Part shown: in pieces, positions 37,604-45,377 of the stretch
Layout: every line of letters begins with the position of its first letter
Numbering within the stretch: the stretch's first letter is position 1
Source of the DNA: Paenibacillus sp. GP183
GTDB lineage: Bacteria; Bacillota; Bacilli; Paenibacillales; NBRC-103111
DNA: 64,000 bases
Reading direction: 5' to 3'
Assembly: GCF_900104695.1 (NCBI RefSeq)
Contig: NZ_FNSW01000001.1
Coordinates: 1,674,001 to 1,738,000 of the forward strand
The notes under the pieces: generated by a model
What the model was told of the DNA's origin: nothing
Database searches by the model: none
Seen by the model: only the letters and a program-made list of their open reading frames with translations
Made by a program: the position numbers and the translations under genes

Positions 37604-39116
37604 GGAAACCACCCCCTGTGTAAGCACTGCTTCCCCGTACATTGTCATGTTGGATGATTTTTTCATCGCTGATGGTTGTAACTCGTACCGTCAATTGTTT
37701 GAGGATCATACTGAAATATTTAAAAGAGCAGGTATTCTTATCCAGTGCATCCCGGCTGGCACGTTCCATAATTTCGGCAGAATAGCTTTTGCCGAACCGC
37801 ATAATTCCCATACAAGCCCTATAGGTCTGCATGGGATATTCCCGGCTCTCCAACAATTGTTTGATCAGCTCACGTGTATGGGGTCCTGTTTTCTCTGCCC
37901 ATGAAAGGAAACGCTCTGAGCTCCATCCGGATACCGCTTTGTGTTCCTCAGGCATATGTTCCGGTAGCGTTGTATACCTTTTTGATGCGTTATAATTTCT
38001 TGGGTAGGCAGCGATCCTTTCATTGCCGACATAGACTTCTACCACTCTGGTAGTCGCTCGTACGGAACAGGATTGGTTGACATAAGCGTAATGAACACTG
38101 TAAAAGAAACGGTCATATTCAATATGGTAATTGAACTGAATCTTGCCTTCTCGCCAGTCGGAATATTCGTACTTTGTGGCAGGCAGGGGCTGTAAGCAGG
38201 GTTTATCTATCTGTTCAAAGGCTGTCAATCGATTGCCTTGCATCTTCTGAAAGGGCCGAAGGATCAACTTTACTAATTCTTCCGACAGGGCTTGATTGAT
38301 CTCATAGAGGCTGAAAAACTGCGTGTTTCTCAGGACAGCGATGATTCTTCTTGACACGATGCCTACCATATTCTCATCTGCCGCCTTATCCTTCGGTCTA
38401 CCTGCCCTTGCAGGAACAAGGGTTGTTCTGTAATGTCGGGCCATTTCGTTGTAGCTCTTGTTTAGGACAGGGTCGACCAGATCGGATTTAATCACAGCCG
38501 TCTTGGTGTTGTCGGGAATCGTTACTTTCGGAACGCCACCGAAATATTCAAAGGTCCGCACATGTGCATCGATCCAATTTGGCGTTTTCTGGTCTCCATA
38601 CGCATAAACAAAAGGATAAGCACTTGCCGGTAGAACGGCCACAAAGAGGTAGGCCTTCTTTATTTCTCCTGTGCCTGGCTCGACGTAGGACATAGTGTCT
38701 CCTGCCCAGTCGACCTCGACTTCCTCGCCAGCTTTGTGTTCTTTGTGCATGGAAATCTTATTGTGTTTTTTAAAGTTCCTGTAGCGTTCACAGAATTGGC
38801 TATACATGATCCCGGCGGGATTCTTTTTCTTGTACTCTTCCCATAGCAACATTAGCGTGACGTTTTTTTTCTTCATTTCGTTAAATACGTAATCCATATC
38901 TGGTTCGAGGGGGAGTGTCTTGCTTTCTACGGGGGGATACAAAGCGGACATCAGTTGCTTATCTGTAAGCTCGATTGGCCATGTAAGTCCTGCTTTTTCA
39001 GCCCGGGCTAACGTTTCGGAAACCGAGGACTTTCCGCAGTTGCAGGCTTGTCCTATTTCTCTCAGGGAAAGGCCAATCTCATGTTTTAATCTTAAAATCT
39101 CTCTTGCCTTTAACAT
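37596..39116 (-). CDS. istA: IS21 transposase IstA (element B)
   Basis: 506 residues from the ATG at 39116 (AGGAGG 6 bp before). N-terminal helix-turn-helix 'IGLSLREIGQACNCGKSSVSETL', integrase core with 'EEVEVDWAGDTMSYV', 'VTIPDNTKTAV' and 'NMVGIVSRRII', and a C-terminal beta domain. Uninterrupted, probably functional, and only about half identical in look to element A's IstA. Confidence 0.92.
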   Translation of the reverse strand: MLKAREILRLKHEIGLSLREIGQACNCGKSSVSETLARAEKAGLTWPIELTDKQLMSALYPPVESKTLPLEPDMDYVFNEMKKKNVTLMLLWEEYKKKNPAGIMYSQFCERYRNFKKHNKISMHKEHKAGEEVEVDWAGDTMSYVEPGTGEIKKAYLFVAVLPASAYPFVYAYGDQKTPNWIDAHVRTFEYFGGVPKVTIPDNTKTAVIKSDLVDPVLNKSYNEMARHYRTTLVPARAGRPKDKAADENMVGIVSRRIIAVLRNTQFFSLYEINQALSEELVKLILRPFQKMQGNRLTAFEQIDKPCLQPLPATKYEYSDWREGKIQFNYHIEYDRFFYSVHYAYVNQSCSVRATTRVVEVYVGNERIAAYPRNYNASKRYTTLPEHMPEEHKAVSGWSSERFLSWAEKTGPHTRELIKQLLESREYPMQTYRACMGIMRFGKSYSAEIMERASRDALDKNTCSFKYFSMILKQLTVRVTTISDEKIIQHDNVRGSSAYTGGGFRA

Positions 39117-39521
39117 TTCCATCCTCCTCATCGATTGGCCTCCTTAATCTGTCTGATTAAAGAGTACCTGTTATTTTCATAACTCGACAAGGTGTCCGGA
39201 TCATTCCGGAATGAGCGTCCGGATGTTACCGGAACGCTGTCCGGATGTTACCGGAATGCTGTCCGGATGTTACCGGAATGCTGTCCGGATGTTGCCGGAA
39301 TGGGTGTCCGGATGTCACCGGAATACGCACGTCTCCTAACTTCTTTATTGCATTTTGATTAAATTCATTATTTTGAGCTTCATAAAATGATAAGTTCAGA
39401 TAATCGATAAGGTAAGAAAAACGGTAATTATTCATTTTTGATACACGGTAAAGAAAGCCTGATAAACTTTCATTACACTGGATAAAAGGGCGAATTAATA
39501 ATTTCTGTGAATTATCATTCC

Positions 39522-39845
39522 TCATCTTTTCAAGAGCCTTTTCTTACGGTTCTTTAATTGTTCTTTTAATGAACGTATCATTGCTTGATAATTTTCAGCA
39601 CTTTGATGATCTGCGGCTACATTATTTGAAATGCGGTATGCTATCGTTAAACTTCCATCTTTCAACAAAACCAGAATGTAATCATCATCGTAGTTATCAA
39701 AATAAATTGGAATTTTTCTAAATTCTTTTCCATACCACTGTTCACGAATTGCAATGCTGCATGAGTAAAAAAAACCTTTAAAAAGGATCCCTTTCTCATT
39801 TACCTCGGCTTGCTCAAGTGGAAATAGATCAATTAATTTTTCCAC
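39522..39845 (-). CDS. Stand-alone Mu-transposase C-terminal-domain protein (TnsB/TniA-like)
   Basis: 107 residues. The GTG start at 39845 has AGGAGG at 9-bp spacing. 'LFPLEQAEVNEKGILFKGFFYSCSIAIREQWYGKEFRKIPIYFDNYDDDYILVLLKDG' matches the beta-barrel domain at the end of TnsB/TniA/MuA transposases, followed by a helical tail. The start falls at the domain boundary, and the catalytic DDE core is absent. It overlaps tniQ by 4 bp. Either a trimmed remnant of tnsB that kept a ribosome site, or a genuine small accessory protein. Confidence 0.7.
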   Translation of the reverse strand: MEKLIDLFPLEQAEVNEKGILFKGFFYSCSIAIREQWYGKEFRKIPIYFDNYDDDYILVLLKDGSLTIAYRISNNVAADHQSAENYQAMIRSLKEQLKNRKKRLLKR

Positions 39846-39994
39846 AGTAGTACACCTCCTATTAATCTATTATTTATATTATTACCAAGCACTAGATTCA
39901 TCATACATATATATAGCATTTATAAATAAATACTATTTTTCTCCCGTGTTTATCTAGTTACTGGTTGACTACACTTCAATTAGAGGTGTAACTC
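39846..39994. promoter_or_regulatory. Divergent promoter region between the Mu-C gene and the XRE gene
   Basis: 149 bp, very AT-rich, between two genes that each have a ribosome site and point away from each other. It must hold both promoters and is the likely binding region of the XRE protein. No clear palindrome was picked out. Confidence 0.45.
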
Positions 39995-40336
39995 ATGTCT
40001 GAATCAACGTTGAAATTAGTTGGTAAGCGAATACGGGACTTGCGGAAAGAAAGAGGATTGTCACAGGAGCAACTAGGAGATTTAGCCAACTTAAACTACA
40101 CATATATTGGGGGAGTCGAACGGTCGGAAACCAATATATCTGTCCTTAATCTTACAAAAATTGCCCAAGCCTTAAATGTTGGCGTTAATGAATTATTTAC
40201 TTATACCAGGCTAAGTAACCAAACAAAAGGGAAGTCTCATGATATGGAACAAATAATAGACCTTCTCCTTTCGCTTAATCCAAGAGAAGTAAAAAAAGCG
40301 AAAAACATTTTAATGGAAGTTTTCGATAAGAAATAA
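39995..40336 (+). CDS. XRE-family HTH regulator
   Basis: 113 residues. Helix-turn-helix at about residues 8-65: 'VGKRIRDLRKERGLSQEQLGDLANLNYTYIGGVERSETNISVLNLTKIAQAL'. Its layout is like the small repressors of mobile elements and the control proteins of restriction systems, with a short C-terminal dimerisation tail. Divergent from the Mu-C/tniQ operon, so likely its repressor. Followed by a strong terminator. Confidence 0.88.
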   Translation: MSESTLKLVGKRIRDLRKERGLSQEQLGDLANLNYTYIGGVERSETNISVLNLTKIAQALNVGVNELFTYTRLSNQTKGKSHDMEQIIDLLLSLNPREVKKAKNILMEVFDKK

Positions 40337-40365
40337 ACGGCGACCCATTAGGTCGCCGTTTATTT
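40331..40365 (+). terminator. Terminator of the XRE gene (bidirectional)
   Basis: 15-bp stem around AAACGGCGACC/GGTCGCCGTTT with flanking AAAT/ATTT. Serves the XRE gene and the convergent small frame at 40367. Confidence 0.8.
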
Positions 40366-40366
40366 C

Positions 40367-40576
40367 TTATACGTTTAAAGAAGGTTCTTGTGTATCTTTC
40401 GATTTCCTTGATCTCTTTCTTTTTATCATCAGCTTTTCTTTGTATCTGTTCATCGCATATGTTTCATTACTGATATCCACTACGGTACTGGTATTGCCAT
40501 TTTCGTTATTTGCGGCATCTCCGCAGCAAAAGACGATAAAGTTTATGCCACAAACCTTCTGGTAAAGGATCTCCAC
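40367..40576 (-). CDS. Hypothetical protein, 69 residues
   Basis: GTG start without a clear ribosome site. A hydrophobic Cys-containing start 'VCGINFIVFCCGDAANNENGN' is followed by a basic tail 'KLMIKRKRSRKSKD'. It ends at the shared terminator. Not recognised; it could be chance or a fragment. Confidence 0.3.
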   Translation of the reverse strand: MEILYQKVCGINFIVFCCGDAANNENGNTSTVVDISNETYAMNRYKEKLMIKRKRSRKSKDTQEPSLNV

Positions 40577-40589
40577 TACGTTAACCGGA

Positions 40590-40998
40590 CTTGATAAGGC
40601 TGCTTTTGGAAAATGGATTTTAGGTTCTTCTTCATCAGGCGTTTTAGATACAGGTCGATATCGTCATGCTATTGAAAATCATCGTCCAGCGCAAAAAGAG
40701 ATGTTCATTCAGTTCACAGAACGCGGCGTGGTCTGGCAAGACGGCACTCATCAAAAAGTCGATGCTGTTATTTTTGCTACCGGATATAAACCAAACTTTA
40801 GCTATTTACACCTGCTTGGTGGCGAACAAAGGAATAAGTCAAACTTTCCCAGGTCTCTTCTTTACAGGAATGTCATGGCAGCGTTCGTTTGCCTCAACTA
40901 CCCTTTGGGGAGTCGGTGATGATGCAAATTTCGTGGTTAAAAATATTCGAAAATACATTCGATCTCCTTTTAAACAACGATTGGCTGTTATTCAATAA
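40590..40998 (+). pseudogene. Flavin-dependent monooxygenase/ArsO-like oxidoreductase, C-terminal remnant
   Basis: One frame reads 'LDKAAFGKWILG...FTERGVVWQDGTHQKVDAVIFATGYKPNFSYLHLLGG', then a shift near 40820 leads to 'GISQTFPGLFFTGMSWQRSFASTTLWGVGDDANFVVKNIRKYI'. Together they match the last 130 residues of NAD(P)/FAD monooxygenases ('FATGYKPN' motif). The FAD- and NADPH-binding N-terminal part is missing. Degraded. Confidence 0.65.
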
Positions 40999-41076
40999 CC
41001 AAACTAATCCCCAGTTTCAGCGACACATGCACTGTACAGATATCTAACTGTCAGGATAGCTCAAAAACTTGCGACA

Positions 41077-41117
41077 AAAAATAGAAACGGAAACTTTTTA
41101 ACTGCCGTTTCTATTTT
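41077..41117. terminator. Long perfect hairpin
   Basis: 14-bp perfect stem AAAAATAGAAACGG/CCGTTTCTATTTTT with a 13-base loop, T-rich at either 3' side. Lies 80 bp after the flavoprotein remnant. Confidence 0.6.
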
Positions 41118-41242
41118 TATTCTCTTATAGCCGTTAAATCGGGATAACGAAGTTTCTAATTCCTGCGCTACTTCAACAAGACCTACTACCCCCCTTGACC
41201 TAGAGCAGCTACATCTTTTAATTTTTCGATGCCTAGAAAACA

Positions 41243-41266
41243 AGCGGCAGCCAGATGGCTGCCGCT
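41243..41266 (-). terminator. Probable terminator of the JAB operon
   Basis: Perfect 10-bp stem AGCGGCAGCC/GGCTGCCGCT with loop AGAT, 100 bp beyond the JAB stop. On the minus strand it is followed by TTGTTTTCTAGG. Confidence 0.6.
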
Positions 41267-41365
41267 AGTTATTTGTATTGTTGTTGCCATAGAATACGCA
41301 TCCCGGGCAACGTAATGTAAACGTTGATGCACTAACTTAACTGTTACAACGGAGCTTTATTACCA

Positions 41366-41830
41366 TCACTTCTTGCACAGTTGTGTCAGCTTCTTGCCTT
41401 TGCGCTGCGATGCTACATAAAGATCACGCATGCCAATGATTACAAGAAACAGAAAATCTATATCCATTTTCGTGTCGTTTAACATGCCCTTTATAAGTTT
41501 GCGATCAACTGATGACGGCGTGGGAGTCGCTTCGGGGTGGGTATGACATTCACCAAGATACCTGATTTCACCTTTCGACTCCTGCCAAGCCTCAGTTACA
41601 ATTCGCTGTGCCTTTTGCACGCTTCTATCGAAAAAATAACGCCCTGATTTATCCTCGGATGTGGGGGTGCTTATTTGTTCGATGATTATTTTCTCATACT
41701 CATAAACACGACCTAACAAAATACCGCCAGCTTCATGTTGCCGAAGCTCAATCTGACGATAGGATTCGAATGTTTTTATGACTTCGGGTGTAAAAATGAG
41801 TGATTTATCGCCGAATTTGTATTCCATCAC
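41366..41830 (-). CDS. JAB/MPN-domain metalloprotease (Mov34/PAD-1 family)
   Basis: 154 residues (GTG at 41830; an ATG follows directly). The JAMM zinc site is complete: Glu33 in 'HEAGGILLG', His96 and His98 in 'GECHTHPEATPTPSSVDR', with Ser106-107 and Asp109. Single-domain JAB proteins of this kind cleave ubiquitin-like or isopeptide bonds; close relatives are Cap3 of type II CBASS defence operons. No cyclase, E1/E2 or effector is near, so an orphan or another pathway is likely. Overlaps its upstream partner by 4 bp. Confidence 0.82.
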   Translation of the reverse strand: MMEYKFGDKSLIFTPEVIKTFESYRQIELRQHEAGGILLGRVYEYEKIIIEQISTPTSEDKSGRYFFDRSVQKAQRIVTEAWQESKGEIRYLGECHTHPEATPTPSSVDRKLIKGMLNDTKMDIDFLFLVIIGMRDLYVASQRKGKKLTQLCKK

Positions 41831-42117
41831 CTATTGCATTCCTCACAGCGCACAAAGTTGGTAAGCGGAAATCTCCGTACTGAATAGTTTTCCACCACAG
41901 CCCATCTGCCAGCTACTTTTCTACCTTTTTCTTTTTGTAGCGTTAAATTGCCGAGCCAGGTGAACAAGGTGTTTTCCTGCTCCTTCCCAGACCGAATGTC
42001 GTCTAAAAAAAACGTCAAGTCGGAGATAAATCGTTTGACTTCTACATATACCGTCAATTCATAGTACGGTCGAGGTTTATCATAGATCCAAATCGCGAAG
42101 TCGATAACGATGTCCAA
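41827..42117 (-). CDS. Uncharacterised partner of the JAB protein, 96 residues
   Basis: TTG start at 42117, weakly supported; the frame is open only 24 bp further up. 'IDFAIWIYDKPRPYYELTVYVEVKRFISDLTFFLDDIRSG' looks like an alpha/beta start and 'KVAGRWAVVENYSVRRFPLTNFVRCEECNR' ends in a CxxC. It lacks the E2 cysteine context expected for a CBASS Cap2. Not recognised. Overlap with the JAB gene indicates joint function. Confidence 0.55.
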   Translation of the reverse strand: MDIVIDFAIWIYDKPRPYYELTVYVEVKRFISDLTFFLDDIRSGKEQENTLFTWLGNLTLQKEKGRKVAGRWAVVENYSVRRFPLTNFVRCEECNR

Positions 42118-42513
42118 ACTTTCAGTACATTTATTTAACCATTTTCATCTTTAGAGAAAATTCTTGCAATCATTTTTCACACTCTCAGAAAAATGCGTAA
42201 CCACATTCAATTAATCAGTCACGATTTAACTTCTTCCAAACTCTCGGAAATTGGCTGTTTTCCAAAAGTGGCGAACAAGCATTCTATCACCAAAATTTTT
42301 CAATCTTTCGGAATACACCCCAGTACCGACGAGGGTTTGCGGCACTAAAACTTCCAAACCTTATTTCCGTTTTTCCAAACCCAATGGAGCGTTACACTTT
42401 TCGAAGGGTTACAGGTGACTGCATAAATATGCAGTGCAGTGCATAGTCTTGATTCTTGAAATATAATTTACAGTTTATTTTGAAATATTTACAGACAATG
42501 CTGAAAAATCACA
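42118..42513. other. Gene-free stretch upstream of the JAB operon
   Basis: About 400 bp without a gene. It contains a near-perfect 18-bp palindrome ACTGCATAAATATGCAGT at 42418-42435, an operator-like site, and AT-rich sequence towards the transposon end. Confidence 0.4.
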
Positions 42514-42578
42514 GTCGTGTATAAAGAATTGATTCTAATGAATTCTGCAACAACTCTAACGAATTATGGAATTTCACA
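42514..42578 (-). mobile_element. Right end copy B (RE-B) of a Tn7-like element, next to nrdJ
   Basis: Identical to RE-A (10747-10811) over 64 bp plus eight A. Read from the nrdJ side it begins TGTGAAATTCC, directly after the T-tract of the nrdJ terminator. Two 13-bp inner repeats lie 21 bp apart. The terminus is 35 bp from the nrdJ stop codon. Confidence 0.65.
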
Positions 42579-42585
42579 AAAAAAA

Positions 42586-42603
42586 GCCACCCTCCCGGGT
42601 GGC
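42586..42603 (-). terminator. nrdJ terminator
   Basis: 7-bp GC-rich stem GCCACCC/GGGTGGC, followed on the minus strand by eight T. The T-tract appears to be the insertion target of the adjacent element. Confidence 0.85.
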
Positions 42604-42612
42604 CTTCATTGT

Positions 42613-45255
42613 TTAGCTACACTTGCTGAAACCGCAGTTCGCGCAGGTCTTGCAGCCTTCGCTGTTGACCAGGGACGCTGAGCCGCAGGATGGGCACAGG
42701 TCCTTCGAGTTCAAGCCGACCGGCTTGAACTGGCCGTGACCGCCGTAACCGCTGCTGGTTACAGCTCCAGCGGGTGTTTCAAGAATTTCGCTGGTCGCGG
42801 TAATGAAATCTTCCACATCGTCGCGGTCGTTCATCACTTCGTCGTGCTGCTCGAGTGCTTTGGCAACGGCGTCGGCAATGGACTCGACGCGGTTGTTGCC
42901 AAACCCGATGGCGCCGGAGCCGCCGATGCCCTTCAAGTGCTTGACCAGCAGGCGAACCTTGTCGCCGTGGTCGCCGTAGCGAAGGAACAGGGAGCACACG
43001 CGGCCGAGAGCTTCGGACATTGCGAAGACATCGGAACCGGCTTTGCCCACGTTCAGGAAGATCTCGCTCGGTGAGCCGTTCATATCGTTGATGGTGATGT
43101 AAGCCATACCGAAAGGTGTATTCACTTTGTAAGTCGCACCGCGCAGAATCTGTGGACGGCGTTTGTACTGCTTATCGAAGCCTTGCTCCGTCTTGGCATC
43201 AACATTTACAGAGAGATGATTCGAAAGGCTGGCAAAAGTATGCGCCTCGTCTTGCACATCAGCTTTAAATTCCACTTCAGGAGCAGCAACTGCTGCAGGA
43301 GCTTCGGCTTTCTTGTCTTCCTTCTTCTCAGTGCTCAGGACTTGCACGTCACGGCTGCCGTCACGGTAGATCGTAACGCCTTTGCAGCCTAGGTCAAACG
43401 CAAGCTCATACAATCTCTTGGTCTCTTCAACCGTAAAGTCCGCGGGACAGTTCGCTGTTTTGGAGATGGAGCTGTCTACCCAGGTTTGGATAGCTGCCTG
43501 AGCACGGATGTGGTCTTCAGCGCTAAGGGACATCGAGGTAACGAAATAATCCGGAAGCTCCTCGTCAGGATGCTGGTCCTTATACTCTTGTGCAATGGGC
43601 ACATACTGCTTATCGAAGCCGAGACGGCTTTGGCGGAAATATTCAAAAGCAAAATACGGCTCAATTCCTGTGGATGTGCCAACCATGGTTCCAGTGCTTC
43701 CAGTAGGAGCTTGAGTAATGACGGTTACGTTGCGCATACCTTTCTTCTTGATAGCTGCGCCAACCTCAGGGAATACCATGGTCATTTTCTTCATGAATCC
43801 GCTTTGCAGGAATTTGTCCTCGATAAAATGCGTGAAAGAACCTTTTTCTTCGGCGATGTCAGCGGAGGCCAGATAAGCTTCTTTTGCCATAAAGCCATAG
43901 ATCTTATCCAAAAACACCAGAGATTCCGGGCTGCCGTATCGGATCTTAAGTTTAATCATCAGTTCGGCAAGACCCATTGTTCCAAGTCCTACACGGCGCT
44001 CACCCTGTTGATTGATACGGTTCTCCTCGAAATGATAAGGTGTCTTATCAATAACGTTATCCAGGAAACGGGTGGAGTAACGAACGACTTTCCCAAGATC
44101 GTCCCAATCCACATCGTGTTTATCAACATCGTAGAATTTGGACAGGTTGACAGCAGAAAGGTTACATACGCCCCAAGCCGGAAGACCTTGCTCACCGCAA
44201 GGATTCGTACAAATGATCGGGTTGAAGTACCAGCTGTTGGACATTTGGTTATAGTATTCCATGAACACAACGCCCGGCTCGGCGGATTTCCAAGCACTTT
44301 CAATAATCATATGCCATACTTCACGGGCCTTAACCGTTTTGTAAGGCTTGACGGCTTTGCCCATCTGCTTCCAGGAATCCAGGTTGCCGTCCCATTTCTC
44401 GTTATATTCAGGGTCCGTCGTATCCGGGAATACAAGCTCCCATTCCAGATCTTCCTTGACCGCTTTCATAAAGCCGTTGCTTACGCATACGGACAAATTC
44501 GCGTTCGTAATTTGGCCCATCGTGGATTTCACGGTGATGAAATCAACCAGGTCCGGATGCCAATCGTTAATCATCAGCATCAATGCGCCGCGGCGGGAAC
44601 CGCCTTGCTCAATCAGGCCAGTCGTGTAGCTGAACAGTCCGCCCCAGGATACAGCACCGCTGGATGATCCGTTAACGCCCTTCACGACAGACCGGCGAGG
44701 ACGAAGCGAGGACAGGTTAATGCCTACACCGCCGCCGCGTGACATGATTTCGGTCATTTCGCTTAAGGTCGCCATGATGCCGCCGCGACTGTCATGAGGG
44801 GAGGGAATCACATAACAGTTGAACAGCGTCAATTCATCGCTCGCATCAGCGCCGGCCGCAATACGCCCACCGGGAACAAGCTTCCAATCCTCCAATATGT
44901 ACTTGAATTTGTCGGTCCATTCTTTTTGCTTCTCAGGCGAGGCTTCAACAGAAGCCATAGCTTTGGCAAGACGATTCCAGAGCTGTTCGGGCGTTTTTTC
45001 TATATTAAGCGTAAGTTTCTCCACGGAAGATTCCACAACTTCTCCGCTGCGGGTTTTGACCGTTACCTTATTGCCTGTTCGGGTGATGATTTCGCCTACT
45101 TCTTTGGCCGGGAATTTAGGGTCGTCCTTGGTTAAAACGAGTACGGTATCGCCCACCTTCGCTTGACTGGTGTCTGCGTTTTTAAGAGCATACCGATCCA
45201 AAAATATTTTCTCGCTTAATCCATCCAATGTCCGTTTAATCTGTACAGTTTCCAC
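42613..45255 (-). CDS. nrdJ: Adenosylcobalamin-dependent (class II) ribonucleotide reductase
   Basis: 880 residues. GTG start with GGAGGG. The family motif 'CTNPCGEQGLPAWGVCNLSAVNLSKF' supplies active-site Asn and Cys. 'GSSSGAVSWGGLFSYTTGLIEQGGSRRGALM' precedes it. The C-terminus has a zinc ribbon with redox cysteines, 'CPSCGSASLVNSEGCKTCANCGFSKCS'. It reduces ribonucleotides to deoxyribonucleotides using B12. NrdR boxes lie upstream. Its 3' end looks like the attachment site of the neighbouring element. Confidence 0.96.
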   Translation of the reverse strand: METVQIKRTLDGLSEKIFLDRYALKNADTSQAKVGDTVLVLTKDDPKFPAKEVGEIITRTGNKVTVKTRSGEVVESSVEKLTLNIEKTPEQLWNRLAKAMASVEASPEKQKEWTDKFKYILEDWKLVPGGRIAAGADASDELTLFNCYVIPSPHDSRGGIMATLSEMTEIMSRGGGVGINLSSLRPRRSVVKGVNGSSSGAVSWGGLFSYTTGLIEQGGSRRGALMLMINDWHPDLVDFITVKSTMGQITNANLSVCVSNGFMKAVKEDLEWELVFPDTTDPEYNEKWDGNLDSWKQMGKAVKPYKTVKAREVWHMIIESAWKSAEPGVVFMEYYNQMSNSWYFNPIICTNPCGEQGLPAWGVCNLSAVNLSKFYDVDKHDVDWDDLGKVVRYSTRFLDNVIDKTPYHFEENRINQQGERRVGLGTMGLAELMIKLKIRYGSPESLVFLDKIYGFMAKEAYLASADIAEEKGSFTHFIEDKFLQSGFMKKMTMVFPEVGAAIKKKGMRNVTVITQAPTGSTGTMVGTSTGIEPYFAFEYFRQSRLGFDKQYVPIAQEYKDQHPDEELPDYFVTSMSLSAEDHIRAQAAIQTWVDSSISKTANCPADFTVEETKRLYELAFDLGCKGVTIYRDGSRDVQVLSTEKKEDKKAEAPAAVAAPEVEFKADVQDEAHTFASLSNHLSVNVDAKTEQGFDKQYKRRPQILRGATYKVNTPFGMAYITINDMNGSPSEIFLNVGKAGSDVFAMSEALGRVCSLFLRYGDHGDKVRLLVKHLKGIGGSGAIGFGNNRVESIADAVAKALEQHDEVMNDRDDVEDFITATSEILETPAGAVTSSGYGGHGQFKPVGLNSKDLCPSCGSASLVNSEGCKTCANCGFSKCS

Positions 45256-45286
45256 CTATAACACCCTCCAGTAGGCTTTATAATAT

Positions 45287-45300
45287 TCACAATATTGTGA
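45287..45300. promoter_or_regulatory. Additional palindrome near the nrdJ start
   Basis: Perfect TCACAATATTGTGA 32 bp before the nrdJ GTG, related in sequence to the NrdR boxes but with non-standard spacing (43 bp centre to centre from the nearest). Confidence 0.4.
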
Positions 45301-45328
45301 CGTTGATGCTCTTTTAAGTTTTGGTAAA

Positions 45329-45377
45329 GCACAATATATTGTGTGCGAGTTTCATTATACAACACTATATGTTGTGC
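45329..45377 (-). promoter_or_regulatory. Tandem NrdR boxes upstream of nrdJ
   Basis: Box 1 GCACAATATATTGTGT (centre about 45336.5) and box 2 ACAACACTATATGTTGT (centre 45367) are about 31 bp apart, three helical turns, the standard arrangement for NrdR. NrdR represses ribonucleotide reductase genes when dATP is high. Confidence 0.85.

Larger units (their letters stand above)
36747..39329 (-). mobile_element. IS21-family element B (in tniQ)
   Basis: 2583 bp, perfect 12-bp ends TGCGTATTCCGG/CCGGAATACGCA. Flanked by the 7-bp direct repeat CGTCTCC (36740-36746 and 39330-39336). Several copies of a 22-bp unit with GTCCGGATGTTACCGGAA lie inside the end at 39190-39325, the multiple transposase sites typical of IS21. 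Confidence 0.92.
32604..39525 (-). pseudogene. tniQ: TniQ/TnsD-family target-selection protein, split by two IS21 elements
   Basis: Three minus-strand segments belong to one gene: 39525-39330, 36739-35660 and 33073-32604 (one copy of each target duplication kept). Together they give 1746 bp, exactly 582 codons, with no stop. The N-part has 'IRPFIQCNESLSGFLYRVSKMNNY'. The middle has the TniQ zinc-binding pattern 'YCPVCIRGKYYHR..C...HLCIEH' and 'QCPQCGH...QRCEIC'. The C-terminal parts have helix-turn-helix-like DNA-binding segments ending 'KISGYVDSLKVEFASSF'. TniQ/TnsD proteins choose the insertion site of Tn7-like transposons. The start overlaps the Mu-C gene stop (ATGA). Confidence 0.82.

Noticed and set aside
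41366-42117. Complete type II CBASS operon
   Set aside because: Only the JAB protein resembles Cap3. No nucleotide cyclase, E1/E2 protein or effector is found, and the partner lacks an E2 cysteine context.
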